Source: CAYYFX01 sp964571855 (GTDB lineage Bacteria > ARS69). From it: a stretch of 64,000 nucleotides of DNA. Position 1 is the first letter of the stretch. Each line of letters begins with the position of its first letter. The notes beneath the pieces were generated by a model, which ran no database searches, was not told where the DNA came from, and saw nothing but the letters and a program-made list of their open reading frames with translations. The translations under genes and the position numbers were made by a program. The stretch lies in the NCBI GenBank assembly GCA_964571855.1, contig CAZNDO010000001.1:186001-250000 (forward strand), in the 5' to 3' direction. Shown one piece after another: positions 17,659 through 26,679 of this stretch.

Positions 17659-19284
17659 TCATCGCGTGGCCTGGTCGATCACGAGGTAGACGGTCGCGAC
17701 CGACGCGACGAAGGCGACGGTCTCGCGGGCGACTTGCCACCAGTTGCGCTCCGGCTTCTCGGGCACCCACACCTCGTCTCCCGGAAGCACCTCGCGGACC
17801 TTGGAGAGAGGCTCCCACTCGCCGGTCACGCCGCGCACGACGCGGGCGGCGCCCCGGTCGGCGCCGGAGGCGTATCCGCCGGCGAGCTCGATGTAGTGGG
17901 ACGGCCGCTTCCCCGGCGAGTACGTGATGAGGCCGGGGTAGGTCACGCTGCCGCTCACCGTGATGGTGGCGCGCTGCGGCGGCACGACGATCCGGTCGCC
18001 GCTGCTCAGCACGCGATCCTCGGCCGCATCGCCCCGCAGGAGCTTCTCGAAATCGACGACCACGAGCCCCTTCCGCTCCCGGGACTTGCTCTTGAAGTAC
18101 GCGTACTCCCGCTCGGTCATGTCCTGCACGGGGATCTGCTTCAGCCGCTCGTACTCCACGTCGATCGGGTCGGAACCGCGTGTCCGCAGGAGCTGGCCCT
18201 CGGTGAGGGAGGCGCGCTCGGTGAACCCGCCCGCGCGCGCGATGACGTCCGAGAGCCGATCCTCCCCCTCGTTGATGCCGTAGGGGCCCGGGAACCGGAA
18301 CTCGCCCTCCAGCGTCACGGACTCCGCGACCTTCCAGTCGAAGGTCGTGCGCACGTAGAGCTGGTCGCCGTCGCGCAGCGGCGTGTCCCACCCGGCCGGA
18401 TCGTCGAGGGACAGCACGACCTTCTCGGTCCGCCGGCCGTCCACGAACCGGCGAAGCTCCACGCTGTCCCTGCGCGCGGCGCGGCGGAGCCCTCCGGCGA
18501 TCTCCAGCAGGGTGCGGACCGTATCGCCGGCCACGAAGTCGTAGGAGTCCGGGCTCTCGACGGCGCCATCGACCACGATCGTCTCCTTCGTCCACGGCAC
18601 GAAGACGACGTCGCCGTCCAGGATCGGCGGGTTCGCATCGAGGGCCCCGGTGCGCTCGTACCGCACGAGGTCCAGCCGCTCGACCGACCCGTTCCGCCGG
18701 CGGACCTCGATGTTGCGCCGCCCGGCCTCGGGCCCGGTGCCCCCGGCGACGTCGATCACGAGGCTCGCGGGATCGAGCGCCGACGCCACGTACGTGCCCG
18801 GGTTCACGACGTTCCCCGTCACGTTGACCTCGATCCGCCGCAGCTCAACGAGCGATACGCCCACGTCGACGTTCCGGTACTGGCGTCCGATGGCCGCGCG
18901 CACGCGCTCCTTGGCCTCGGCGAGGGTGACGCCGGCCACGGGGACGGCGGTGACGCCGGGGATCACCAGATCCCCCTCGGGCGAGACCGGCACGGCGACG
19001 CTGCGGGGGGACTGCGTCCAGATGGTCACGGCGAAACCGTCCCCCGGGCCGACGATGTAGCGCGTCTCGTCCACCGGACCGCGCAGGGCCTTCGTTCCGG
19101 GAGCGACCGCCGGTCGCGACGCGATCAGGACGGTGTCGGCCGGCGCCTGCCTCCGCGTCGAGGAACTGCCGTCGGAAGCGCCCGGCGCGGCGAACTGGCC
19201 GCCGGCGGCGACGGGGCCGAGGAGCCCGACCGTGAACGCGAGGGCCGCAAGCGCCCGGCGGCCCGCGGCGAGGGTGAGCAGCAT
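17659..19284 (-). CDS. Polysaccharide export outer-membrane protein (Wza-like, multiple SLBB domains)
   Basis: Starting at ATG 19284 the product is 541 residues with a cleavable signal (hydrophobic core ALAALAFTVGLLGPVAAGG). It has the Poly_export entry RYIVGPGDGFAVTIW near residue 75, then at least three SLBB-type repeats (INVTGNV-like VNVTGNVVNPGTY, VVDGAVESPDSYDF, VTLEGEFRFPGPYG, VSGSVTYPGLITYSPG) and a final hydrophobic helix near the C-terminus (VAFVASVATVYLVIDQ). It would form the outer-membrane conduit for the polysaccharide. A TTG 12 codons upstream (19320) is a possible alternative start, but it would put a charged stretch before the signal peptide. It heads the minus-strand export operon. 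Confidence 0.87.
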   Translation of the reverse strand: MLLTLAAGRRALAALAFTVGLLGPVAAGGQFAAPGASDGSSSTRRQAPADTVLIASRPAVAPGTKALRGPVDETRYIVGPGDGFAVTIWTQSPRSVAVPVSPEGDLVIPGVTAVPVAGVTLAEAKERVRAAIGRQYRNVDVGVSLVELRRIEVNVTGNVVNPGTYVASALDPASLVIDVAGGTGPEAGRRNIEVRRRNGSVERLDLVRYERTGALDANPPILDGDVVFVPWTKETIVVDGAVESPDSYDFVAGDTVRTLLEIAGGLRRAARRDSVELRRFVDGRRTEKVVLSLDDPAGWDTPLRDGDQLYVRTTFDWKVAESVTLEGEFRFPGPYGINEGEDRLSDVIARAGGFTERASLTEGQLLRTRGSDPIDVEYERLKQIPVQDMTEREYAYFKSKSRERKGLVVVDFEKLLRGDAAEDRVLSSGDRIVVPPQRATITVSGSVTYPGLITYSPGKRPSHYIELAGGYASGADRGAARVVRGVTGEWEPLSKVREVLPGDEVWVPEKPERNWWQVARETVAFVASVATVYLVIDQATR

Positions 19285-19394
19285 CGGGCGCACGATGCCC
19301 CGTGGGGTCGTCGCTGTCAAGATGGGGACCCGTTGACCGTCCCCACGGGAGACGGCATCTTCCGGCGTACCGCGGTGCGGCGATCGGAGGTGAC

Positions 19395-20339
19395 GTGGAC
19401 GCGGAGGTGGACGGCGCTCGGCGACCGCGGCTCTCGATCCTCGTGGTGAGCTGGAACTGCGCGGCCCTGCTGGAGCGCTGCCTCGAGGCCCTGGCCGAAC
19501 ACGGCCCGCCGGACTGCGAGACGATCGTCGTGGACAACGCCTCCGCGGACGGCACCGCCGCGAGGGTCCGCGCGCGCTTCCCCGGGGTGCGGCTCGTGGA
19601 GCTTCCGGAGAATGCCGGCTTCGCCCGCGGGAACAACGTCGCCCTGGACCTCGCGCGCGCGCCGTACCTGCTGCTCCTGAACCCCGACACCGAGGTGCGC
19701 GCCGGATCCCTGGAGAGCCTCGTGCAGTTCCTCGATGCCCGTCCGCGTGCGGGGATCTGCGCCCCGCCGCTGTGGAATCCGGACGGATCGCGGCAGCCCA
19801 CCGTGCTGTTCTTCCCGACGCTGCGCGGCGAGCTGCTGCGGCAGACGATGCTGTACCGTTTGCTGCCGGGGCGTGAGCGGGCGGAGGCCGCGCGCACCGA
19901 CACCCGTCCCGCCGAGGCCGTCTCCGGGGCGGCGCTGTGCATCCGCCGCGCGGTCGTGGACGCGATCGGGCCGCTCGATCCGGACCTGTTCATGTTCTAC
20001 GAGGACGTGGACTGGTGCCTCCGGGCGCGGGAAGCCGGCTGGGAGGTGTGGTTCGTGGAAGGACCGGGGGTGGTGCACGTGAAGGCCGGCGCGAGCACGG
20101 GGGCCGCGCGCACCCGGACGCTGCTCGAGAGCCTGCGCAGCACCGTCCACTTCTTCCGCAAGCACGGCCGCGCCTCCGCGCTGCCCGCGCTCCGCGGGAT
20201 CGCCGCGCTCGCTGCGGCCGCGCGCTCGGCCCGCGCGCTGCTCCTCTGGATCGCGGGAAGGGATCGGGCCGACCAGTGCGCCCGGCTCGCCGCCTACCGG
20301 AAGATGCTGGCGTGGGCCTTCTCGGGAAGGGGGTTGTGA
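19395..20339 (+). CDS. Glycosyltransferase family 2 (rhamnosyltransferase-like)
   Basis: This 314-residue GT-A enzyme has SILVVSWNCAALLERCLEAL, ETIVVDNASADGTA, ENAGFARGNNVALDLA, LLLNPDTEV (the DxD-type metal motif) and the characteristic FMFYEDVDWCLRAREAGW, the set seen in rhamnosyltransferases and related enzymes. The likely start is GTG 19395, just after GGAGGT with short 3-nt spacing. It is divergent from the export operon; TTGACC (19333-19338) with CATCTT (19356-19361) at 17-nt spacing is a weak promoter candidate. It stops 1 nt before the next glycosyltransferase gene. Donor sugar unknown. Confidence 0.85.
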   Translation: MDAEVDGARRPRLSILVVSWNCAALLERCLEALAEHGPPDCETIVVDNASADGTAARVRARFPGVRLVELPENAGFARGNNVALDLARAPYLLLLNPDTEVRAGSLESLVQFLDARPRAGICAPPLWNPDGSRQPTVLFFPTLRGELLRQTMLYRLLPGRERAEAARTDTRPAEAVSGAALCIRRAVVDAIGPLDPDLFMFYEDVDWCLRAREAGWEVWFVEGPGVVHVKAGASTGAARTRTLLESLRSTVHFFRKHGRASALPALRGIAALAAAARSARALLLWIAGRDRADQCARLAAYRKMLAWAFSGRGL

Positions 20340-20340
20340 C

Positions 20341-21486
20341 GTGCCGTCGGTCCTGATCGACGCCCGGCTGATCCTGCCCAAGCCCACCGGCATCGGCCAG
20401 TACCTTGTGTCCCTGGTCCCGCCCATGCTCGAGCTTGCGCCCGACTGGACGTTCCACCTGCTGCGCCGGCGGGACCCGTGGGGCGACTACGGCGTCGCGG
20501 ACTGGCGAGCGGACAACCTCGTGCACCACGAGACCGACGAGCCGCACATGTCGCTCGGCCAGCACCTGTCGCTGCCCCGGCGCGCGCGGGCGCTCCGCGC
20601 GGACATCCTGCACTACCCGCACTTCGACGCCCCCGTCCTGTACGCGCCGGTGCCCGTGGCGGCGACGATCCACGGCACGATGCACGCCCTGCGACCGCGG
20701 CTCCTCGGCGACCTCTCGGGACCCAGGCGGGCGTACGCGCAGGCCTGCTACGCGCTGACGCTGCGCCGCGCGGCAGCGGTGCTTGCCGTGTCGGCCACGG
20801 TGGCCGGCGAGGTCCGGCGCCTGTGCGGCCGCCGCGACGGCGTGCACACCACGCCGCTCGCCGCGGACGCGCGATTCCGTGCCGCGCCCGCGGCCGCCGT
20901 TGCCGCCCTCCGCGAGCGCTTCGCCCTCCGCCGGCCGTACGTGCTGTTCGTGGGGGAGTTCCGCCCGCACAAGAACTTCCTCGGCCTCCTCGACGCGTGG
21001 GCGCGCACCCGCCACCGCGAGTCCCACGACCTCCTGCTGGCGGGGCTCGTGCACGCCGGCGATCCGGACCCGCAGGACGAGATCGTCCGGCGCGGACTCG
21101 CTCCCGGGGTGCGGACGCTGGTCGACCTGCCGCGCGAGGACCTCGTGGCGGCGTACACCGGGGCGGCGGTCTTCGTGCTGCCGTCGCTCTACGAGGGGTT
21201 CGGCCTGCCCGTCCTCGAGGCGATGTCCTGCGACGTCCCCGTGATCACGTCGCGCACCACCGCCACCGCGGAGGTGGCGGGCGACGCCGCGCTGCTCGTG
21301 GATCCCGGCCGGCCGGACGAGATCGCGGCGGCGATCGACCGGGTGCTCGGCACGGACGGGGAGCGCGCGCGGCTCGTCGCGGCGGGACGCGCGCGCCGGG
21401 CCGGCTTCACCTGGCGGCGCACGGCGGAGCTCACGCTGGACGCCTATCGCGACGTCCTCGCCCGGCGGGACGCTCGGCGGCCGTGA
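20341..21486 (+). CDS. GT4 glycosyltransferase (mannosyltransferase-like)
   Basis: The 381-residue GT-B protein starts at GTG 20341. It has an N-terminal IDARLILPKPTGIGQYLVSL, the central YVLFVGEFRPHKNFLGLLDA motif and the donor-binding LPSLYEGFGLPVLEAMSCD with EVAGDAALLVDPGRPDEIA, all typical of mannosyl/glucosyltransferase WbaZ-like enzymes. The gene lies 1 nt after the GT2 gene and overlaps the next gene by TGATG, so three genes form one plus-strand transcription unit within the polysaccharide locus. Specificity is not known. Confidence 0.86.
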   Translation: MPSVLIDARLILPKPTGIGQYLVSLVPPMLELAPDWTFHLLRRRDPWGDYGVADWRADNLVHHETDEPHMSLGQHLSLPRRARALRADILHYPHFDAPVLYAPVPVAATIHGTMHALRPRLLGDLSGPRRAYAQACYALTLRRAAAVLAVSATVAGEVRRLCGRRDGVHTTPLAADARFRAAPAAAVAALRERFALRRPYVLFVGEFRPHKNFLGLLDAWARTRHRESHDLLLAGLVHAGDPDPQDEIVRRGLAPGVRTLVDLPREDLVAAYTGAAVFVLPSLYEGFGLPVLEAMSCDVPVITSRTTATAEVAGDAALLVDPGRPDEIAAAIDRVLGTDGERARLVAAGRARRAGFTWRRTAELTLDAYRDVLARRDARRP

Positions 21487-23177
21487 TGCGCGCGCGCGGA
21501 GCCGCGGTCCTCCTCGCCGTCGCGCTCCTTCGCCCCGGTCCCGCCGCCGCTGGACCCGGCGACTGGATCCGGTGGCGCGTGGATCCCCCGGATCCCGCCT
21601 GCACGGCCATTCGCACGGTCGAGCTCTCCGAGACGCGAGCCGCGGAGGAGGAGGCGGGCGTCGCGCAGCGCTGGATCCGCATCGATGTGGGGGACGGGGA
21701 GCGGCGGCGCTTCCGGATCGCGCTCCTCGTGGCGGACGACGCGGCCGATCCCCTCGCGCGCGCGTCCGTGAAGCGGTACCGGCTGACGCCGGACGCGGGA
21801 CCCGCGCTCGAGTACGTGGACGCGCGCACGGGGCGCGCCGCGCTGCCCGGCTTCGAGCCGTGGGACCTGCTCGTCCCGCGCGGCCCCGATCCATCCGACC
21901 TGTACCCGCGAGAGGCGCGCTTCGCCGGGCGGCGGCTCGTCGAGGTCGCGCGCGGCAGGGGGCGGAGCGCCGCGGACGGCGACGCCGCGCGCGGGCTGCG
22001 CATCCTGCGCCTGGACGCGGAGGTCGTGGTCGGCACGAGCCGCTGGTTCCGCGACGACGGATCGGGACGGCGGCCCGGCGGGGACTGGACCTGGCGGGAC
22101 CTCGACGCCGCGGACTACGCGGCGATGGTGGACGCCGGCTTCAATCTCTTCATCGTCCCGCCCGCGCATCTCGACCGGGTCCTCGATCGGCCCGTGTTCT
22201 TCGCGTGCGCCGCCGGTCCCGCGGCCCCTCCGGACCTGCCCTGGCGCAGCAACTACCTCGGCGCGTATCCCTTCATGGACGAGCCCGCGGTGCGGGCGAT
22301 GCGGGATGGGGCGCTGGACGGCGTGTCCGGTCCGGGAGAGGTGGCCGAGCGGCTGGCGCGCTACGCCGCGGACATGCTCGAGGGCGACGGACCGTACGCA
22401 CGGGGCTTCCTCGCCGCCGAGCTGGCGAAGACCGGCTGCGCCATGGACGGCCTCCGCCCGACCTGGCTCCCCGCCTGGGAGGCGGCGGCGAGCGCGGCGC
22501 AGTACGAGCTGGAGGCCGGCGCATCCGGCGTGTGCTGGGAGAGCAGGCTGCGCCCCGCGGAGTTCGCGCGCCATCTGCGCCGGTACACGGGGGTCCCGTT
22601 CCCCGTCGATGCCCGCGCGGGGCTGGACCTGCACTTCGCGCTCCTGCGCGGCGCGGCGCGGCGGGCGGGCGCGCCCTGGGGCGTCTCGGTGTACGGGCAG
22701 ATGGACGACGAGGCCGCGGACCTGCTGTTCCCCGCCGCGTACGAGGCGGGCGCCTCCTGGTTCTGGGCATGGACGTCGGACGGCGCGCACCACGTTCCGT
22801 TCGCGCGGCAGCTCGCGCTCGCGCGGGCGCTCCGCGCGCACGCGCAAGCGAACCCGCGACCGGAGGGGGCCGCCGTGCGCAGCCGGCTGGCGAACGAGGT
22901 CGTCGTGGTCCCGCGCGGCCATCCGATGGATGAGGTCGCGCTCGGCCTGCACGGGAACGGGAGGCCCTGGGAGTCGCGCTCGCTCGATCCGGGAACGCGC
23001 GGCGCGGAGGGCGTGCCGATCCGTGACGTGGTGGCCTCCGCCCTGCGCGCCACGCTCGGGGCGCTGGAACGCCGCGAGCCGTTCGACATCGTGTTCGTAG
23101 ACGCGGACGAGCCGGTGGACGACTATGAGCGCGTGGTGCGGATCACGGCAGGTGCGGGCACCGGCACCGGGAAGTGA
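21486..23177 (+). CDS. Secreted protein of unknown function, possibly TIM-barrel glycosidase-like
   Basis: The 563-residue product begins with a short signal peptide (AAVLLAVALLRPGPAAAG). An N-terminal beta-rich part (residues 25-170) resembles no family I can name. It is followed by DYAAMVDAGFNLFIVPP, NYLGAYPFMDEPAVRAM, GVCWESRLRPAEFARHL and VYGQMDDEAADLLFPAAY with SWFWAWTSDGAHHVPF. The alternation of hydrophobic strands ending in acidic residues (MDEP, QMDDE) is what one sees in TIM-barrel glycoside hydrolases. Translationally coupled to the glycosyltransferase before it, it may trim or modify the polysaccharide in the periplasm. The glycosidase idea is inference only. Confidence 0.55.
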   Translation: MRARGAAVLLAVALLRPGPAAAGPGDWIRWRVDPPDPACTAIRTVELSETRAAEEEAGVAQRWIRIDVGDGERRRFRIALLVADDAADPLARASVKRYRLTPDAGPALEYVDARTGRAALPGFEPWDLLVPRGPDPSDLYPREARFAGRRLVEVARGRGRSAADGDAARGLRILRLDAEVVVGTSRWFRDDGSGRRPGGDWTWRDLDAADYAAMVDAGFNLFIVPPAHLDRVLDRPVFFACAAGPAAPPDLPWRSNYLGAYPFMDEPAVRAMRDGALDGVSGPGEVAERLARYAADMLEGDGPYARGFLAAELAKTGCAMDGLRPTWLPAWEAAASAAQYELEAGASGVCWESRLRPAEFARHLRRYTGVPFPVDARAGLDLHFALLRGAARRAGAPWGVSVYGQMDDEAADLLFPAAYEAGASWFWAWTSDGAHHVPFARQLALARALRAHAQANPRPEGAAVRSRLANEVVVVPRGHPMDEVALGLHGNGRPWESRSLDPGTRGAEGVPIRDVVASALRATLGALERREPFDIVFVDADEPVDDYERVVRITAGAGTGTGK

Positions 23178-23209
23178 CCCGGCAGGGGCAGCGTCCCGGC
23201 AGGCGCCCC

Positions 23210-23238
23210 TTGATCTCGCCGCGATCGAATGCAATAGT
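23210..23238 (+). promoter_or_regulatory. Candidate sigma70-type promoter for the beta-propeller surface protein
   Basis: TTGATC (23210-23215) and AATAGT (23233-23238) are separated by 17 nt and lie about 38 nt upstream of the GTG at 23276. Each hexamer matches the consensus at four of six positions. The local base composition drops here compared with the flanking coding DNA. Confidence 0.45.
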
Positions 23239-23275
23239 CGGCGCTGGTCCCGGCCCCCTGCGTTAGGAGCCGACC

Positions 23276-25498
23276 GTGCAACGTCCCGTCCTCGCAGCTG
23301 CATTCGGATGGTTCTTCGCGGTCCCGGGCCCAGCCGCTCTCGCGCTCCACGAGGCAGGGCCCTCCGACCTCGCGCGCCGCGAGGCACTCTGGGAGGCGGA
23401 GAGCGTCCCCGGATGCTGGGACTACGCGCTGTCCGCGCACGCCTTCGGGTACCTCCCGCTCGCGGAAGACGTTTGCCTCGACGGTGGCACCGCCTTCATC
23501 GCCCGGCGCCTCCTGGGCCTGACCGCGGCGGACATCTCGGATCCGTTCGCGTCCACGGTGCTCGACAGCCTCGGGATTCCCGGTAGTTGCACGGCCGTGG
23601 ACGTGGAAGGCGACCGGGTCTATGTCCTCAGCGTTCCGGACGGGTTGCATGTGGTCGACGCGTCCGACCCGACGAATCAGGTCCTGGTGGGCACGCTACC
23701 GGCGCCGGCGGCGGGGATCGACGTGGCGGTCGAGGGGAGCCGCGTGCTCGTCCTCGATGCCGCGATGGGACTTCTCGTGGTCGACGTCTCGGTGCCGTCG
23801 GCGCCCTCGATCGTGGGGCAGACGATCGGCGGGCTGAACCCGACCTCGGTCGCCTCGGCGGGGCTCCACGCCTACGTCACCGACGCCGCGTCCGGGGTGC
23901 TGTCCTTCGATCTGACGGATCCGGCGCTCCCGACGCCCATCGGCTTCGCGCCCGCGCCGGCCGCGCAGCACGCGGTCGTCTCGGGCTCCCACGCGTTCGT
24001 GGCCGCCGACGCATCCGGGCTCCGCGTCGTGGACGTGTCGAGTCCGGGGGCGATGTCGGTCGTCGGCGGGCTGCCGCTTCCGGCCCGCGCGCTCGGGGTC
24101 TACGTGGACGGCGCCAGGGTGTACGTGGGAACGGACTCGGCCGGAGTCGCCGTGGTGGACGTCTCCACGCCGGCCGCTCCCGCGCTCGTCCGCATTCGAT
24201 CGTTGCCTCATCCCGCGCGGAGGCTCGTGGTCCGCGGCGGCTGGGCGCTCGCGGCGACCCTCAGGTCACCGTGGCATTGCTACCTCGGTCCCGAGGAGCC
24301 GACGGTCTCGCCGCCGGTCGTCACGTCTGCGCCGATCCGGAGCATGGCGGCGGAAGGCCGGTACCTCTACCTCTTCACCGAGGCCGCCCGTCTCGAGATC
24401 CTGGACGCGGAGGCGACGCACGGGCCCGCCATCGTGGGCGCGGTGAGTGTCCCGGCGGATGCTACCGCGATGGCGGTGGCCGGTTCCCGGGCGTACCTCG
24501 TGACGCCCACGGCCCTCCAGGTCGTCGACGTCTCGAACCCCGCGGCGCCGAGCCTCCGGGGCTCGGTCGCCCATTCCGCTCCCGTCACGAGGTTCGTGGC
24601 CGCGAAAGGCCATCATGCGTTCGTCACGCAGTTGACGGGGCAGTACACCGGCCGCCTGGAGGTCTTCGACGCCGCGGATCCGTGGAATCCGGTTTCGGTC
24701 GCGTCGGTGTCCACGTCGCCACTGGGCCCTGGAACGGTCCAGGGCGACCACCTCTACGTGGCAAGAAACGATGGTGTCGGCGCCATCGATGTGTCGGATC
24801 CGTCCCATCCGGACTTCGAGGGCAACGTGGGGTCCTATGTCTACGACTTCGCGGTCGGCGGCCGGGTCCTGGTGACGAGGTCGCCTGGTATCATCTTCTT
24901 CTACGATCTGACGGATGCCGGCCATCCGGTCTACCGGTCCCGCCTGGTGTGGACCGACTATTCGGGCGGGATCTCCGTGCGCGGGTCCTACGTCTACGGC
25001 GCGACCGAGGATCCGGGCTTCGGGTTGCGCGTGATCCATGCCGGCGACCTGTCCGCCCCCTTCGAGTACGGCGGCCTCGATCCCGACGGAACGGCGCTGG
25101 CGGTGTGTGCGTCGACCCGGCATCTCTTCGTCCGGAACGCGAGCAACTCCGTCGTGGTGGCTCCGCTGCAGTGCGATCCCCAGGCCGTGCCCGTGCCCGA
25201 GGTCGCCGTCGTGGAGCCCGGGAGCGGACTCGGCCCGGGCGTCCCCAATCCGTTCACCGGCTCCACGACGCTCACGTACTCGATCCGGCAAGCGGGACCC
25301 GCGCGCCTCGACGTGTACGACGTCCTCGGCCGCCACGTCCGCTCGCTCCTGGACGAGCGCATGGCGGCACCGGGAACGCGCGAGGCGAGCTGGGACGGCC
25401 GCGACGCGCAGGGCCGGCCGGCGGCGCCGGGCGTGTACTTCGTGAAGTTCCGTGCGGCGGGGAACGAGGCGGCAGCCCGGGTGGTACGCGTCCGTTGA
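23276..25498 (+). CDS. Secreted LVIVD-repeat beta-propeller protein with FlgD-Ig/type IX-like C-terminal domain
   Basis: The 740-residue protein starts at GTG 23276 after AGGAG and has a signal-like N-terminus (VLAAAFGWFFAVPGPAALA). The middle carries at least ten LVIVD-type repeats of about 40-45 residues, each with a VxVxGxxAYVxxxxxGLxVVDVSxPxxP pattern, expected to fold as a beta-propeller. The last 80 residues are a FlgD-Ig-like sorting domain: PNPFTGSTTLTYSIRQAG, LDVYDVLGRHVRSL, WDGRDAQGRPAAPGVYFVKF and a short basic end (VVRVR). Such tails direct or anchor proteins at the surface in FCB-type bacteria. It is probably a cell-surface or secreted adhesin-like protein; ligand unknown. Its codon choice looks less GC-biased than that of neighbours. 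Confidence 0.82.
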   Translation: MQRPVLAAAFGWFFAVPGPAALALHEAGPSDLARREALWEAESVPGCWDYALSAHAFGYLPLAEDVCLDGGTAFIARRLLGLTAADISDPFASTVLDSLGIPGSCTAVDVEGDRVYVLSVPDGLHVVDASDPTNQVLVGTLPAPAAGIDVAVEGSRVLVLDAAMGLLVVDVSVPSAPSIVGQTIGGLNPTSVASAGLHAYVTDAASGVLSFDLTDPALPTPIGFAPAPAAQHAVVSGSHAFVAADASGLRVVDVSSPGAMSVVGGLPLPARALGVYVDGARVYVGTDSAGVAVVDVSTPAAPALVRIRSLPHPARRLVVRGGWALAATLRSPWHCYLGPEEPTVSPPVVTSAPIRSMAAEGRYLYLFTEAARLEILDAEATHGPAIVGAVSVPADATAMAVAGSRAYLVTPTALQVVDVSNPAAPSLRGSVAHSAPVTRFVAAKGHHAFVTQLTGQYTGRLEVFDAADPWNPVSVASVSTSPLGPGTVQGDHLYVARNDGVGAIDVSDPSHPDFEGNVGSYVYDFAVGGRVLVTRSPGIIFFYDLTDAGHPVYRSRLVWTDYSGGISVRGSYVYGATEDPGFGLRVIHAGDLSAPFEYGGLDPDGTALAVCASTRHLFVRNASNSVVVAPLQCDPQAVPVPEVAVVEPGSGLGPGVPNPFTGSTTLTYSIRQAGPARLDVYDVLGRHVRSLLDERMAAPGTREASWDGRDAQGRPAAPGVYFVKFRAAGNEAAARVVRVR

Positions 25499-25507
25499 GC
25501 GGCGCCG

Positions 25508-26326
25508 TCAGCGGGCTCGTGCCTGGAACGCCTTCCGCCGCAGCGCCGCCGCCGGCGACACCGCGCGGATCAGCCACGCCGGTAACACCTGGCACGCCGC
25601 CACCACGAAGCGGTTCCAGGGGCCGTTCACGTACACCTCGTCGCCGCGCATCACGGCCTCGTAGCCCTGGCGGGCGACCGTGGCGGCGTCCATCCACATC
25701 CACTTCGGCAGCTTGCCCACCTCGGCCCGCACGCCGAGGACATCGTGGAACTCGCTGTACGTGAAGCCGGGGCACACGGCGGTGACGTGCACGCCGGCGC
25801 CGGCCACCTCGCGCGCCACGGACTTCGAGAAGCGGACCATGAACGTCTTCACCGGCGCGTAGAGATCGCCGGGACGCTCGGGCGCGAACGCGGCCACGGA
25901 CGACACGTTCAGGACGCGCCCCCAGCCGCGCTCCAGCATGCCGGGCAGGAAGAGGTGCGTGAGCTGCACCACGGATCGCAGCAGGACCTCGAGGAAGTCG
26001 GCCTGCTCGCGCCAGGTCGTGCGGGTGAACGGCTTGCCCAGTCCGTAGCCCGCGTTGTTCACGAGAACGTCCACGCGGACCGCCTCCGCCTCCAGCGCGC
26101 GCGCGATGCGCTGCGGCGCCCCCGGGTCGGCCAGGTCCTCCGCGAGCACGCGGGCGCGCACGCCGTGCCGCCGCTCCAGCTCGTGCGCGAGAAGATCCAG
26201 CCGCTCGCGGCGACGCGCGGTGAGCACGAGGTCGAAGCCCTCGGCGGCGAACACGCGGGCGAGTTCCACGCCGATGCCGGCGGAGGCGCCGGTGACGAGC
26301 GCGGTGCGACGGGGCTCGGCGGTCAT
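25508..26326 (-). CDS. Short-chain dehydrogenase/reductase
   Basis: The 272-residue protein is a classical SDR: TALVTGASAGIGVELARVF (TGxxxGxG) at the N-terminus, VLVNNAGYG (NNAG), catalytic Ser in VSSVAAF, and YAPVKTF (YxxxK) near residue 155, then VCPGFTYSEF. The pattern is closest to oxidoreductases of the YohF/DltE type, acting on lipids or sugars, but the substrate cannot be told. It begins 5 nt downstream of yhbY and is the last gene of the ugd operon. It is convergent with the beta-propeller gene, 9 nt apart. Confidence 0.85.
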   Translation of the reverse strand: MTAEPRRTALVTGASAGIGVELARVFAAEGFDLVLTARRRERLDLLAHELERRHGVRARVLAEDLADPGAPQRIARALEAEAVRVDVLVNNAGYGLGKPFTRTTWREQADFLEVLLRSVVQLTHLFLPGMLERGWGRVLNVSSVAAFAPERPGDLYAPVKTFMVRFSKSVAREVAGAGVHVTAVCPGFTYSEFHDVLGVRAEVGKLPKWMWMDAATVARQGYEAVMRGDEVYVNGPWNRFVVAACQVLPAWLIRAVSPAAALRRKAFQARAR

Positions 26327-26331
26327 CCGCC

Positions 26332-26679
26332 CTACTCCGGCAGCGTGATCTGCGGGTTCTCCTCGTTGCGGCGCCAGAGCAGCGCCGTGCGGCCGAGCAC
26401 CTGCACCAGCTCCGCGCCCGCGCGCTCCGCCAGCTCCTTCGCCACGTCCTTGCGGTCGCCGTCCACGTTGTCCAGGAGGCGCACCTTCACGAGCTCCCGC
26501 GCCTTCAGCACGCGCGCCAGCTCCCCCAGCAGCGCGTCCGTGATGCCCTCCTTGCCCACGAAGACGACCGCGTCCAGGTTCACGCCCAGCCCGCGCAGGT
26601 ACCGCCGCTGTTTCCCGCGCACGGTCTTCCCGGGGATCTCCGCGCCGGGGCCGGCGGCGCGCGCCGCGTCGTCCGTCAC
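26332..26679 (-). CDS. yhbY: YhbY family RNA-binding protein (CRM domain)
   Basis: This 115-residue protein contains one CRM domain: KQRRYLRGLGVNLDAVVFVG, KEGITDALLGELARVLKARELVKVRLL, and the ending ELVQVLGRTALLWRRNEENP (normally IGxxxxLYR). YhbY binds pre-50S ribosomal particles in E. coli. The GTG start at 26679 overlaps the rfbB stop (GTGA). Finding this ribosome-assembly gene inside a nucleotide-sugar operon is unusual but the four-base overlap makes co-transcription likely. Confidence 0.87.
   Translation of the reverse strand: MTDDAARAAGPGAEIPGKTVRGKQRRYLRGLGVNLDAVVFVGKEGITDALLGELARVLKARELVKVRLLDNVDGDRKDVAKELAERAGAELVQVLGRTALLWRRNEENPQITLPE

Noticed and set aside
19315..19320. TTGACA on the minus strand as a promoter for the export gene
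   Set aside because: No acceptable -10 is found at 16-18 nt (best CATCGT), so it is left out as a promoter.
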